Source: Atherix ibis (taxonomy: Eukaryota; Arthropoda; Insecta; Diptera; Athericidae). Taken from it: a stretch of DNA of 64,000 nucleotides. Each line of letters starts with the position of its first letter. The stretch's first letter is position 1. The stretch covers positions 87,923,696-87,987,695 of the forward strand of contig OY282606.1 of assembly GCA_958298945.1 (NCBI GenBank), read 5' to 3'. The position numbers were made by a program, and so were the translations under genes. The notes beneath the pieces are model-generated. The model saw nothing but the letters and a program-made list of their open reading frames with translations. It searched no databases and was not told the DNA's origin. This document shows, piece by piece, positions 22,638 to 33,676 of this stretch.

Positions 22638-23285
22638 AATAAACTAGTCTATTCAACATCCATACCGAAATTCTGGGCGCTGAAGCTCCTCAGAATCCAT
22701 ATTGGACATACTGCTCTTACTCATAACTTACTTTTTGGCAACACCAATCATCCCTTATGCCAATGCTGTGGCATCCATTTTACTATCATTCATATTCAAC
22801 ATGAATGCCACATAACCAAGAATTATTTACTTTTTGGCAACACCAATCATCCCTTATGCCAATGCTGTGGCATCCATTTTACTATCATTCATATTCAACA
22901 TGAATGCCACATAACCAAGAATTACTTCACGAGCAGAATTCCTCCCATTGTGGATCACCTGGATCCAACAACTTCACTTCCTAGTCCCCTATTTAAACTT
23001 CTACATTATACCTATCTGCTCCATAAAATATAACAAAATTCTCAATATTCTATACTACTAACTGAAGACCAATCTCTTTCAGATAACTTCCTACACGTAC
23101 TATTAAGTCGCCAAATGGCCTCATCGTCGTGGAGCTATGAAGTGGCCCCTGGCATATGTCTAATGGACCTTACAAATAATAACAATAACTTATCATGCTA
23201 TTTAGGGTCGTATAGTTACCGGACGAGATTGAAACTTGTACTAAACAAGTCCATAATGTTACCAGAGAGATTTCAGTGATGGCAG
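22638..23285 (+). pseudogene. I-clade LINE ORF2 C-terminus and 3' end
   Basis: An open frame from 22638 to a stop at 23031-23033 has no ATG. It encodes the end of an I-type LINE protein: ALKLLRIHIGHTALTHNLL, then a CxxC...H...C knuckle (PLCQCCG...HIQHEC) typical of the region after the RNase H domain. A 99-bp segment is tandemly duplicated in frame. The 3' flank has an AATAATAACAATAA tail (about 23176), in line with the TAA-type tails of I elements. Everything 5' of the tail is missing. Confidence 0.7.
22728..22925 (+). repeat. tandem 99-bp duplication inside the LINE frame
   Basis: Two adjacent 99-bp copies (22728-22826 and 22827-22925) differ at one base. The length is exactly 33 codons, so the frame is preserved and the CxxC...H...C knuckle is present twice. 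Confidence 0.95.
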
Positions 23286-23559
23286 TTTTTTTTTATTTTT
23301 TTTTGTAGATTATTGAGGTATAGGGGGAAACCTTCGAAAGGTACTCGACTGGGAGGCCTTCTACCTGTCAGACGAGTTATGCGGGATTTTTACCTCGCTA
23401 AAACCTAACCTGTACCTCTACCCTTGCTTCCGGAACGATGGTTCCCCGGCGGCACTCTTTGTAAATACTACTTCGCCGGGGCGTTCTTATAATATTTTAC
23501 TATTTATTATATAGTGTGATACCGTTCGGTATGCTGATGCCACTTGTGAGATCGGTGAG

Positions 23560-24936
23560 AGCCGCTGGACTGATGATATTGTCTTGCGGTATGTTGTTAA
23601 CTCTAGCGATTTCGCCCACACTGGTGCTCCCTATAGCAGGACGGAGGTAACTACAGTTGCCAGTAGTCGTCTTCGAATTTGCCTGGGGCCTCCGATATTG
23701 GGCATTATCCGCGAAAGCGCGCCCTGTACTGCTGATGCCTTCTTGCTGTCGCTGGAGATGTGCTTCTTGTAGTTGAGTCTGGCATCCAAAACCACTCCTA
23801 GATACCTTATGTAGGGTAGCGACTGGATGTCGTGGTCGCCCACTCTTATGGTAATGGTCTCCATTTTCTTCCGGCTACTCACAAGGAGTGCTTCGGTATT
23901 ATGTTCCGCCAATGACAGGTCTGCCGATGTCATCCACTGTCTTATCCTCCGGATGGTGGTGGAGAATGCGGCTTCCAGATCCTCCAGGTGTTTGGCTACA
24001 AAGACAACCGCTACGTCGTCCGCGAAGGCCACGAGCGTTGTGTTCGTCGGTAATTCCAGATGGAGTATGCCGTCGTACATGACGTTCCACAAGAGTGGCT
24101 CCAAGACAGAGCCCTGAGGTACCCCACCCGTGACCCCATACTTCGCTGGTCCATCCTCCGTTTTGTAGCGTAGTAGTCGATCACTGCAGTGTGATCTGAT
24201 CATCCTCCGTGGGTAGTAGGGCACCCCCATGTTCTTAAGAGCCTCCAGGACACGATCCCAGCATTTTTGTTAAAAGCATTTTTGATGTCCAGGGTGACAA
24301 TGAGGTAATACTTTTTGGAACCGCCTTTCAATATCTTTCCTGAGATGGCTTCCTTTGCGATGTTCGTGACGAGTTCCAAAGCATCAATGGTATATCTCCC
24401 TTTCCTGGATCCGAATTGGAATTCGGAAAGTTGAGAATCGATGTATTGCTCCAATCTGTCGGCCACTATCCGCTCCAAGTTCTTCTCGTCCGAATCTAGC
24501 ATGCAAAGTGGACGATAGGATGCTGGTTCGTTCGGTGGTTTCTTCCCTTTTGGGATAAGAACCAATCTTTTTCTTCCATCGTTGCTTCCATCGTGGTCGG
24601 AAATACACCTTGCCGCAGGCAGGCGTCATACATGCTTATAAACATGTCTGGCCTGGCGGCAATTGCACTCTTCAGTGCAATGTTTGATATGCCGCTTGGT
24701 CCTGGTGCCTTGCCATTCTGCAGTCTATTGCAGGCCCTCATGAGCTCTTGCATGGTCACTCCAGTAATTTCCACTTCTTCATCCTCCGGGTGGTAGTCGG
24801 GGAGTTCTGGTTCCTCCGGGAACAGATGTTCTACTATTCGGTGCAGCATTTCAGGACAGGATGGTGTTGTTGCGGATAGGCTTTTAATCCTATGCATGAC
24901 CGTCTTATACGGTCTGCCCCACGGGTCCCGGTCCAC
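23560..24936 (-). pseudogene. R1-type reverse transcriptase
   Basis: Motifs in order on the minus strand: NRLQNGKAPGPSGI, VLIPKGKKPPNEPASYRPLC, FGSRKGRYTIDAL, VTLDIKNAFN (first Asp), GGVPQGSVLEPLLWNVMYD, FADDVAVVF (intact catalytic pair) and YLGVVLDARLNYKKH. Frameshifts occur near 24500 and 24230. The thumb and zinc-knuckle C-terminus stops abruptly after VASAYRTVS (about 23530) and is joined to the 3'-UTR, so an internal deletion removed the last part. Confidence 0.85.
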
Positions 24937-25062
24937 TTCCGCACAGAGTTCCTTCCAACATTCTAATTTACTCGAGTTGATGGCGTTTCTGAGAAGGCGC
25001 CTTTTCTCTTCGTAGGTCCGTCTGAGTCTCGCTTACGAGCACGTTGGTGTTGCCTTCTTACC

Positions 25063-25800
25063 TTAAGGCATGCTCGCCGGTGTAGGGTGATGGTCTGGTT
25101 CCACCAGTAGACTGCTGCTCGACCGTTGATCGGGTGACTCCTTGGCATCGACGCATCGCTGGCTGCCACCAGGGTCGCTGCTACTTCTTCTGTGATGAAC
25201 TCGGCAGTTGTTGACCGATCCGCTGATCATCAACCAGAAGGTCTCCTCATCAAAGCATTTGCTATTCCAGCCCACTGGCTGCCTCCATGTGGGTCTCTGG
25301 CGCCACCCGCTTCTGGGACTGTTGTTGATTTCCCAGATTATAGCTTGATGGTCGCAATTTGTGAACTCTTCATCGACCTTCCATTCGCAGCCCCCTTTTG
25401 TTAGGACACTGCTAATGAACGTCAGGTCGATAATGGAGTCTGCGGCTGTCTTGCGATAGGTGCTCGCAGTTCCCTCATTCATGAGAGTGAGGTTTAGTGT
25501 CGAGAAAGCCTCATGCAGTGCTTCACCCCTTCTATCAGACTTATGCCTGCCCCATTCAATGGACCAGGCATTGAAGTCTCCGGCGATTACGATCGGTTGG
25601 TGTCTTCTCACGTCCTCTGCAAGAGTGTCCAGGAAGTCTTCGAACATATCAATCGGAGCACTCGGTGGAGCATAGCAGCTATACAGGTACACCCCTCCTA
25701 TCTTGGCCCTGACAAACCATGAGGTGGGGTTAGTTCGAAAGGCAGTCTACCGTATGCCCATATTGCTGCCAGTGTCTTTGGCTATTTGTCACAGCTAGAA
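25063..25800 (-). pseudogene. R1-type apurinic-like endonuclease, C-terminal part
   Basis: Contains YLYSCYAPPS, VIAGDFNAWSIEWG (Asp and Asn of the active site), a DLTFIS block and NCDHQAIIW (the conserved SDH-type His), as in the endonuclease that nicks the target in R1-clade LINEs. The N-terminal third, with the catalytic Glu, is beyond the truncation. A frameshift near 25690 separates the RAPRLLAVTN-like upstream part. A frameshifted linker to the reverse transcriptase lies at 24960-25170. Confidence 0.8.
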
Positions 25801-25830
25801 GGCGCGGAGCCCGTTTTCCCATTATAATCT

Positions 25831-27606
25831 TCTTGTAATTATTTTTATTATTTCAGTTTCTCAGCATTTGTAAATATCATTGCTTTTCTGCCAAATCTCA
25901 TATCAATATTAAATAAGAGATGATGACAATAACGCCTATGAATGTTAGGATCACATGGGTGAGTGAATAATTCCTTAGAGAATATTCCGTAGATAAAACC
26001 AAATATTATTTCTCGAATTAGTCACTAATATATGCTATTATTTCTTTCAATGAAATTAACTTTCTTAAAAGTTTCATCATTCTTATAAATTAATTAAATA
26101 CACCCTTTTTATACGAAACATAATCATAAAAATTATATCAAAATATAAAGCAAATATAATTAAGATAAAATAAAACTTTTAAATTTTTGCAAAAAGCTTT
26201 TATAATGGAAATTTTCAATAAAGAACAAATTAAATGGTTAGAGATTAAAATAAAGAAAATGATATTATCTCATATCGTTTATTAAATTTAATATTAATTT
26301 TCTAGGAACATTAGTCATTAAGTTTGGAAAATCAAGTATCTCTTTTTCTTTTAGTATTTAAAATATTAGAAATAAAGGCTAAAAATGAAGATCACGAACA
26401 TAAATATGGATTGAAGAAAAAAATGAATTTTCAAATCCCAATCAAGAAATTAAAGTATTATCAAAAAACACTAATCCAAAAGGTATTATTTCTAATAAAT
26501 CACCTTTTATAAGAGATATTAAAAATGATGTACATGTAGAAAATTATCCTTCTTTTTTCAAGATGAGAAAGACTTTTATCATACATTTATCAATACTATA
26601 AAAGAACTAAGTGGTTCCGCCTGGTAAATTAAAATTTTCTTATGTGAGAAAATTCCAATTTCCTTAGTTTCCTTAAAATATCAAATCTGATTGAGCAAAT
26701 AATGCACATTAAATTTTTTCTATGAAATTGACGCTGCAAAAAATGTGTAGAGAAAAATCATTGGTAATAATAACTGATCAAAAGCAAGATCCGGTTGGTG
26801 AAAAGCATTCACTTCACTTGACGAACAATACGAAACTCAAGTCAAAGATTTATTGGTCAATAGTTCTCCAATTAGTACATTGATTGTTCATATTTCAGTA
26901 TCATCTGTATTTTCTCCGCATTTCATAAGAAACGATAATTCAAAGCGATATTTTTTCTTTTGACAAAAAAATAACTTTTCTAAGTTGCTCTCCGGATGAC
27001 ATATCCTACAAATCTAGCTTTTATTGACAATTTTGTCCACTGAAATGTCCAACATTTTGAGTGATTTCAAATTTATTTGAAACTCTTTATAAGATTATAA
27101 AAAAATTGCTAAAATGTAACTTCTTCCATTTTACTTGTAATACATTTTAATAAACTTTAAAGAGAATGAGAACTAAGAAATATGTCCATATTTAATCACA
27201 AAAATTTAGAATTTTTTTTTAGAACATTTTTTTCAATACATAATTTTTTTTATGCAGAATTTTTTTTTTGGAAATTTTGCTTAAAAAAAAAATTAATGGT
27301 AAATTGTAATCCATACAACAGAATCGAAATAAAGCTGAAAATTTTACAGAATCATCTGAAAAGTTTAATTGACTCTCTAACTGACTGGTACATAGTTAAA
27401 TCAACAATTCATGATACAAAATTGAACAAATTGTTATGCTTGTGATTTTGCCTCTGCAGAAAAAAAGATTAAATTGACTTGGTTTATAGTAATGAAGTTT
27501 TGTTAGTTGAAAATTAATCCAAATTAATCAATTTTATTTGATTAAATACAGTAGAATATAAATTCAATAAAATTCAATTTTTCTTACAGAATTTAAAAAG
27601 ATTTAA
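25831..27606. other. A/T-rich interval, no gene supported
   Basis: Short frames such as 26324-26512 and 27182-27445 are Lys/Phe/Asn-rich as expected from base composition. No recognisable domains. Confidence 0.45.
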
Positions 27607-28480
27607 TATATGGCCGTTTTTCAATAGATGGCGCCAATAGTTAATGCTGGCCCAAACGATCGGATCAGAAACGTCAAATCGTAAGCATTGGCATCTATCC
27701 AACAACTTCTCATCATTACATTTTTTGACTCCTAGTAGGCGTTATATATTTTTTTGTCCGTGAATATTTCAAAATTTGAGCCAAGTAAGCGTCATTTGCG
27801 GAAAGTTTTGCTTTTTGCCTTCAATTCGAAAAAATCTGCGGTTTAGGTGCGTTGAATGATTTTAAAAACTTATGGTGAGGCTTTTATTAGTGGGAGAATG
27901 TATCGCGAATTGTTCTAATGCTACAAAAGTGGTGATTTTGACGTGGAAGACAAGGAACTTCAAAAAAGTTTGACGACGCAGAATAGGACGTATTACTTGA
28001 CGAAAATCCACGTCCAACGCAACTTGAACTTTCAGATTCATTGGGCGTGACATATCAAGCCGTGTCCCATCTTTTGAAAGTCTTGGAAATAATCCAAAAG
28101 CAAGGAAATTGGGTTACATGCAAGAAAATGATGCAAAAGCAAAAGAAGGGTTTTCTGCATCGTATTGTGGCTGTTGCAACCGGGTGAAACCATCGCAGAA
28201 GTTTGCTACCGAATACAGCTGATGCCCGACCATTGAAGTAAAAATGGCCACAAGACGAGCACAAACACGGCAAAGTGATTTTGCAGTACGACAACACTCG
28301 GTCACATATTGCTAAGGTGGTTAAAACCCCTAATGGAAATACTGAAATTGTATTTTCTGCTCCACTCGCCATTTCCAGAAATCGCTTCTTCCGACTAATA
28401 CTTTTTCCGATCGATGATGCATGGCCTGGCTGAGCAGCATTTCCTATCTTATGAAGAGACCAAAAATTGGATCGATTAGT
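27607..28480 (+). pseudogene. mauritiana-type mariner transposase relic
   Basis: Plus-strand frames give YREWFQCYKSGDFDVEDKE-like and LDENPRPTQLELSDSLGVTY blocks (first and second helix-turn-helix) and LLKVLGIIQKQGNWV. A large deletion follows, then GFLHRIVAVATG, where TGDEKW with the first Asp is lost. The second Asp survives in ILQYDNTRSHIAKVVK. The C-terminal part has SYEETKNWIDRLIASKDEQ. Frameshifts and stops throughout. Ends not resolved. Confidence 0.7.
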
Positions 28481-28839
28481 AGATTGCCTCAAAAGACGAG
28501 CAGGTTCTTTGCCATGGAATCTGTTTGCAGCATAGACAACAATGTACGAAGTTTGTTTGCGGCGAATCTGCACATTTCCATGCACGAACAAAATTCGTAC
28601 ATGCTCGCGCACATTTTACACTGCCAGGCGAGCAGAAACGGGTAATTTTTTTTCTTTAATTTGTGTATTAAACGCACATTGTAATTTTAAGCTTAAGGCT
28701 ATTATAATAATTATGTAATATCTTTCCGAAAAGCGCTTATCGGCACTCATAGAGAAATTGGCTACAAGCTCTACTAAAATGTTAATATATGTCGTTGGTT
28801 TTATGTAGACATAAAAAAGTTACTAATATTGATGTAATT

Positions 28840-29340
28840 GTAAAGTTACGATGGTAGTCTCAGAAGTACCCGACCTTACAATGACTGAAGCCATGACATT
28901 TCCAACAGATGTAACTGCTTCCCCTTCTTTGGAGCCTATTCTTCCCTCTCAGTCCTATGTGTTGACTGTTTCTTCATCTCAGGTGTAAAGTAGTGGACCC
29001 ATGTTCTATCTATGATATGGCTATGAATCACCGCAAAAACTCGGTTCTATTGGTGCAGAACATCGCCAAACCTCACGACGTTGTTTATGTTCCATTGTGA
29101 GCAAACCCCGCACCTAACTTGCGCACAGCTCTCTCTTGTCCAAATTTTTATCCAATATGCAATGTACAACAGTTTTTTAAATGTCTACCATATCTGCTAA
29201 CTAGCGCAGTGTCAGTCGACGGTCATCCAATATTATTTTTTAGATTTTCTAAACCTCACGTTCGTCTCGGCAGCTGGTACGGCTTCGTTTAAACTCTGCT
29301 AACCAATATTTTTACCTAAAGTTATTAACAATTTAAAAAA
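28840..29340 (-). pseudogene. mariner transposase relic, N-terminal and first-Asp region
   Basis: On the minus strand: LDDRRLTLR, LADMVDI, ILDKNLDKRELCASWV and LLTMEHKQRRE (helix-turn-helix and WVPHLLT-like junction). Then TWVHYFTPEMKKQST follows, the block around the first catalytic Asp, and APKKGK. Stops are frequent. The same LLTMEHKQRRE string occurs at about 32400, so both copies belong to one old family. Confidence 0.6.
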
Positions 29341-31339
29341 GAAACCTATAATTTCTAGGGTGCCTGCTCCTTTGTTAAGGTAAAAAAATGCTAAAAAATA
29401 AATTCAGATGTGACTGAGTTGTTTTCTTTTAAAGATAAAATACAGAAAAGAACCTTATTCAAATGGTTTTAGTATGTAAATTAATAAAAACGAAATTAAA
29501 CTTTTTTTTTTATTCTAAATATTTTAATATCATGTAAATTTTGTAATAATCGTGAAAAACTTATACTACACTAGATAGAGGAGGTAAAAATTCACGTAAC
29601 TCTCATAAAACTGCACTATGATGTGAATAAAAAAAGAACATATTATCATAAAAATGATAAGAAAGTTAATGAAATTTTCTTCTTAAATAATTTTATTGGA
29701 AAAGTTTTTTATGTTAAGTCAGAAAATACATGATTTACTATGGCGACAGATAAACTAATTAAAATTGAGCTAAGTTCATTTATAAACAAAACTGAAAAAT
29801 GAAATATTTTTGAATTTAATAAAGTTAAACAGCAGAAATACCAGCAATGCTAATAAAGCTGTTTTAGTATATTTGGAAATGGATGCCATTTTCATTTTTC
29901 ATTGCTTGATTACACCATGGGTTGAAGGAAGGAATTTTCCTTTTATTGTGAATGCTCGACAGTTTTCAGCTCATGGAGATACTGTTCAACCAGAGTTAAT
30001 GAGCTTCATATTTTCCTTCGTTCAAAAAGACAAGGTAGTAAACGTTTTGTTTAATAAAAGATGTTGTTCTGTTTTAGTTTCTTTTTTTTGTTTATATATT
30101 ATATATTATATCCTTTAAATAAACTCTGAGGTTTTTAAAGTATGGTAAAAATAATAAAGTGATGGTACTCATTATTTTGTATCTTTTCTAATTTTATTTT
30201 ACTGTAAATCTAATACCCATTCGTATGCAGTATTGTTTGCACATATCTAACAACTATTGTAATAATTTTATTTAAGAGTAGACATTTTGCAATCACAGCT
30301 TAATTTCTGGGAAAACTAATTTAGACTGAACCGCTAAATAACATAGCGAAAATTCGTATTTCAACTGTATGGGTTAATCTATCTGAATTAAATTACGAAA
30401 AACCAACAGACTGCAAATTATTTCGTATAACCAATTTAAATATATATTCAATGTAAGGTCGGATGTAGAGGATGGAGTTGTGATTCTCATATACTTTAAT
30501 AAAGCTCCTACAGTTGGCAGGATTATGTGTATATCAACACAATTCGATGCTGAGTTACTATATTATATAAGCTAAAATTGTTACAGTTATGGGCTCACTT
30601 ACTATTCTATATCCAACATAATTTTATATAACATATATAAATATTTGAATAATACAGTGTACTTACTGATACTAATAAGAGACAAATAATAAAATTACGT
30701 ACACTTGATGAAATGCAAAATTCAATTAACAAACAAAACAAATCATATACGACGGCATATTGAACAGTAGTAAATTTTATGACATGAAAATATAGTTAAC
30801 TGAACAAATTGGAATTTTATTTAATTTTATCAATTGGAATTCTCAATATTAAAGATGATTTTTTTCTCTTTTTCTTAAATGAACAAATATTAGTTGATAA
30901 TTCAGATGTTTTCAAAAAGTATTGTAGTGCAAAAAAAAAACAGAATGTCACTTTGAAAATTAATAATATCATGATACATCCTACCAAACTTTAAGTATCT
31001 TTCGACTGTATATTTGAAAAGTACGAGTAGTTAATTAGAAAATTTCCGAGTCTTAAGCAACATTGTTTATTGGACATTGTCTCAGATACTCACTTCATTT
31101 ATGATTGAATCCAACTTGACTAAAATATAAATTTGGAAAGTTGTCGACTACTATCAGAAAATAATGAAACATAAAATCGATAGTACAATAACTGCAACTG
31201 ATTCCATTAATTTTATTAAAATTTATTCGTTTCAATTTTGAATGGTGATAAAGGAATTATTTGTTATCGATTGTTAATGACGTTATATAGTTACAAAGAT
31301 CCTAGATGGTAAATTTAATTTATATTTACACAGTGTGGC
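29341..31339. other. A/T-rich interval with one candidate exon
   Basis: Mostly A/T-rich. The segment 29868-30034 (+) is open, of higher complexity, and bounded by an acceptor-like TTTTAG and a donor-like AAG|GTAGTA. It would encode about 55 residues including FHCLITPWVEGRNFPFIV and FSAHGDTVQPELMSF. I do not recognise the family and see no partner exon. Confidence 0.25.
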
Positions 31340-32540
31340 AGACTGATTTTTTTATTCCTTTGAGCACCTCTACACAGGCGAAGAAATTTTTCCCACTCTT
31401 CATAGCAGTTCCGTAAGGCTTCAAATAGAATCGCCTTCAGCTTCTTGGTCACATTCTTTTTAATATTATCGATAATGTTCTTTCAAGTATTCTTTTTTAT
31501 CTATGGGAAGAAAAAAGTTATACGGATAAAGATTAAGTAAATAGAGAAGCTGGAAAACTAGAGAAATTCCTCTTTTCTATAGAATTCAAGTGTTGATAAT
31601 GTCCAATCTGATGTTTCAATGACTAGCTCAGAAGCTTTTACTCGTATATTAGTCGACGTTCTAACTTTATAAGAACTCTCACCCATTCCAAATTTTCTAT
31701 TAGTTTTTGATGATGAAAGCCTTTCTGAGCGGCACTCATCTTCAACTGTTTCTTGGCCCTCCAAAAATACTTTATGCTACCAAAAGATTTCTGTTCCCGA
31801 TAAAGAATATTCCCCCTACTTTTTATATGTTAAATTCGCGGATTTTCCAACCTCAAAACAAAATATTGGGGGACAAAATAGTTACTCGGACTAAGATCAG
31901 GTGAATAGGGTAGCTGAGAAACTACCAGAATCGCTTTATCGGGCAAAAACTCGTTGATGAAAATGTCCGTGTGACTGGGAGCATTATAGTGGTGGAGCAT
32001 CAAATGCGTCCTTGAGCAACATTCAGTTTCCGATGTTGAATGCGTCCTTGAGCAAGGTTCATCTATCACTACTCGGATTTCCAAAAATACTTTACGTCAC
32101 CAAAAAACTTGTACTCTTGCTAACAAATGTTCTTCATCGGCTTGTTGTGACTTTTCGTAAGTCAAAATCACGGATTCACAAAGTTTAATACAAAATTTAA
32201 TAGCACATCGATGGTGCAAATTGTTTAGTTGCATTTTTGGTGACAGCTTCATTTATCACGGGGTTCTCTATATGGTCGAGTAGCTACCGGTTGGCATTGA
32301 AACATTTATGTTATCATCCATGTATGAATCGAGACAAAAACTCGGCTTTATTGCTGCAAAACATTGCCAAACACTGATTGAAACATCCTCACGACGCTGT
32401 TTATGTTCCATTGTGAGCAAAAGCAGCACCCATAGTGCGTACAGCTTTTTTATGTCCAAATTTTTAGTCAGTATGCAATGCTCCAAATTTTTTAGTCTAC
32501 CGGACGACGTTGAAACTTGTATTTTACGTGTAGGAGAGGT
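31340..32540 (-). pseudogene. old mariner copies, rearranged
   Basis: Read on the minus strand, the pieces are: an N-terminal/first-junction block near 32300-32480 (ILTKNLDIKKLYALWV, LLTMEHKQRRE); a second-to-third Asp block near 31880-32000 (LLHHYNAPSHTDIFINEF...YSPDLSPSNYF, with the second Asp now Tyr and the third now Asn); and near 31560-31740 a linker fragment (EGQETVEDECRS) followed at 31340-31500 by a decayed C-terminus. The linker lies on the wrong side of the catalytic block, so at least two copies are joined or rearranged. Confidence 0.55.
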
Positions 32541-32554
32541 AAATATAAAAGTTA

Positions 32555-33674
32555 CCAGGCGTATAAGCTTAAATCCGCTGTTTTTCATAGAAAGCAAAAA
32601 CAAATTTATTTAAAGTACTTGCCCTCGCTAGCTACACATTCTTCCCATATCTCGAGCAATTTGTGGAAACCACACCAAAAAAATTCCTTCTCTTTCGAGG
32701 TAAACCACTCATCAAGCCATTTTCGGACGTCTTCGTAAGAATCGAAGTGCTGCTCAGCGAGCGTGTGGCCCATCGACGAAAACAGGTGGTAGTCGGTAGG
32801 GGCCAGGTCTGGTGAATAAGCGGGGTGGGGTAGCACCTCCCAGTTGAGTATCTCCAAGTAGTTTCGAACCATTTTTGACGTGTGAGATGGTGCGTTGTCG
32901 TGAAGGAGAATCAGCTTGTCATGTCTTTGTTGATAATCCGTCCTTTTTTCACGCAGAGCACAGTGCAATTTGATCAGTTGTTGGTGGTAGCGGTGGGCAT
33001 TGATAGTTTCACCAGGTTTCAATATCTCATAGTAGCCGATACCCTGCTGATCCCACCAAACTGACAGCATCGTCTTCCATCCGAAGTGATTTGGTCTTGG
33101 GGATTCTTTTGATCGCTCTATCTGCCTATCATTCAATTCATGCGGCACCCATTTTCCGATCTTTTCAATCTTGTCCATGGCATGCAGACGCATGGACATG
33201 GCTGGTTGAGTAACACCCAATTGCTCCACGAGTATCTTTTGCGATTGGGTATCATCTTCATCCAAAAGAGCCTGCAATTGATGGTCCTCAACCTTCCTAG
33301 GCCGATTTTCACGCTTTTTGTTCCAAAAGTCAAAATTACCATCTTTGAACCGACGAAACCAATCCCGGCACGTTGTTTCCGGTAAAGCACTGTCAACATA
33401 GGCCTCCATAAGCATTTGATGCGATTCGGCAGCCAATTTCTTCAAATTGAAGCAGAAAAGCTGAGCTTTCTGCATATGGTCTTTTTCTGGCACAAAACTA
33501 GACATAATTACCAAAGGAAAATGTATGTTGTTGTACGAAATTGCTGACAATGTGCACTGATTAATGTTGACTGATATTAAACTCATAAAAAAAAGTATGG
33601 CGTACCCATGGTAGCTTAATACGCTCACCCACGCCATCTATGACCAAACAACGGATTTAAGCTTATACACCTAG
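32555..33674 (-). mobile_element. Mos1-like mariner, 1120 bp, with an intact shortened ORF
   Basis: Ends CCAGGCGTATAAGC (left) and GCTTATACACCTAG (right), with TA flanks at 32553-32554 and 33675-33676. About 165 bp shorter than full length. It is the best-preserved of the three copies of this family here. Confidence 0.9.
32606..33505 (-). CDS. Mos1-like mariner transposase lacking the first catalytic Asp
   Basis: An uninterrupted 299-codon frame from the family start MSSFVPEK (33505). The frame extends upstream to another ATG at 33637, but that part lies in the untranslated leader. Features: N-terminal helix-turn-helix (AESHQMLMEAY...CRDWFRRF), QALLDEDDTQSQK, second helix-turn-helix (QLGVTQPAMSMRLHAM), and WVPHELNDRQIER. 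It then passes directly to PRPNHFGWKTMLSVWWDQQG. About 55 residues containing TGDEKW are missing, in frame. The second Asp (LLHDNAPSHT) and third Asp (APTDYHLF) are kept at 34 spacing. The product could keep DNA binding and dimerisation but cannot be catalytic. Expression is unknown. Confidence 0.88.
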   Translation of the reverse strand: MSSFVPEKDHMQKAQLFCFNLKKLAAESHQMLMEAYVDSALPETTCRDWFRRFKDGNFDFWNKKRENRPRKVEDHQLQALLDEDDTQSQKILVEQLGVTQPAMSMRLHAMDKIEKIGKWVPHELNDRQIERSKESPRPNHFGWKTMLSVWWDQQGIGYYEILKPGETINAHRYHQQLIKLHCALREKRTDYQQRHDKLILLHDNAPSHTSKMVRNYLEILNWEVLPHPAYSPDLAPTDYHLFSSMGHTLAEQHFDSYEDVRKWLDEWFTSKEKEFFWCGFHKLLEIWEECVASEGKYFK

Positions 33675-33676
33675 TA

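Larger units (their letters stand above)
23286..25830 (-). mobile_element. R1-clade non-LTR retrotransposon, truncated
   Basis: A minus-strand LINE with a poly(A) tail (T-run at 23286-23304) preceded by a G/C-rich 3'-UTR (about 23330-23490). It is clearly richer in G/C than its surroundings, which suggests a recent arrival or different base bias. It holds the C-terminal half of an endonuclease and a reverse transcriptase. The 5' end, including any gag-like ORF, is absent. No insertion in rDNA is visible here. Classification rests on protein motifs. Confidence 0.85.

Noticed and set aside
23584..25722. Plus-strand frames across 23.5-25.7 kb
   Set aside because: Antisense to the R1-clade LINE; their length reflects G/C-rich composition.
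28055..28612. 185-codon minus-strand frame
   Set aside because: It lies antisense to a mauritiana-type mariner relic on the plus strand, whose motifs explain the sequence better.
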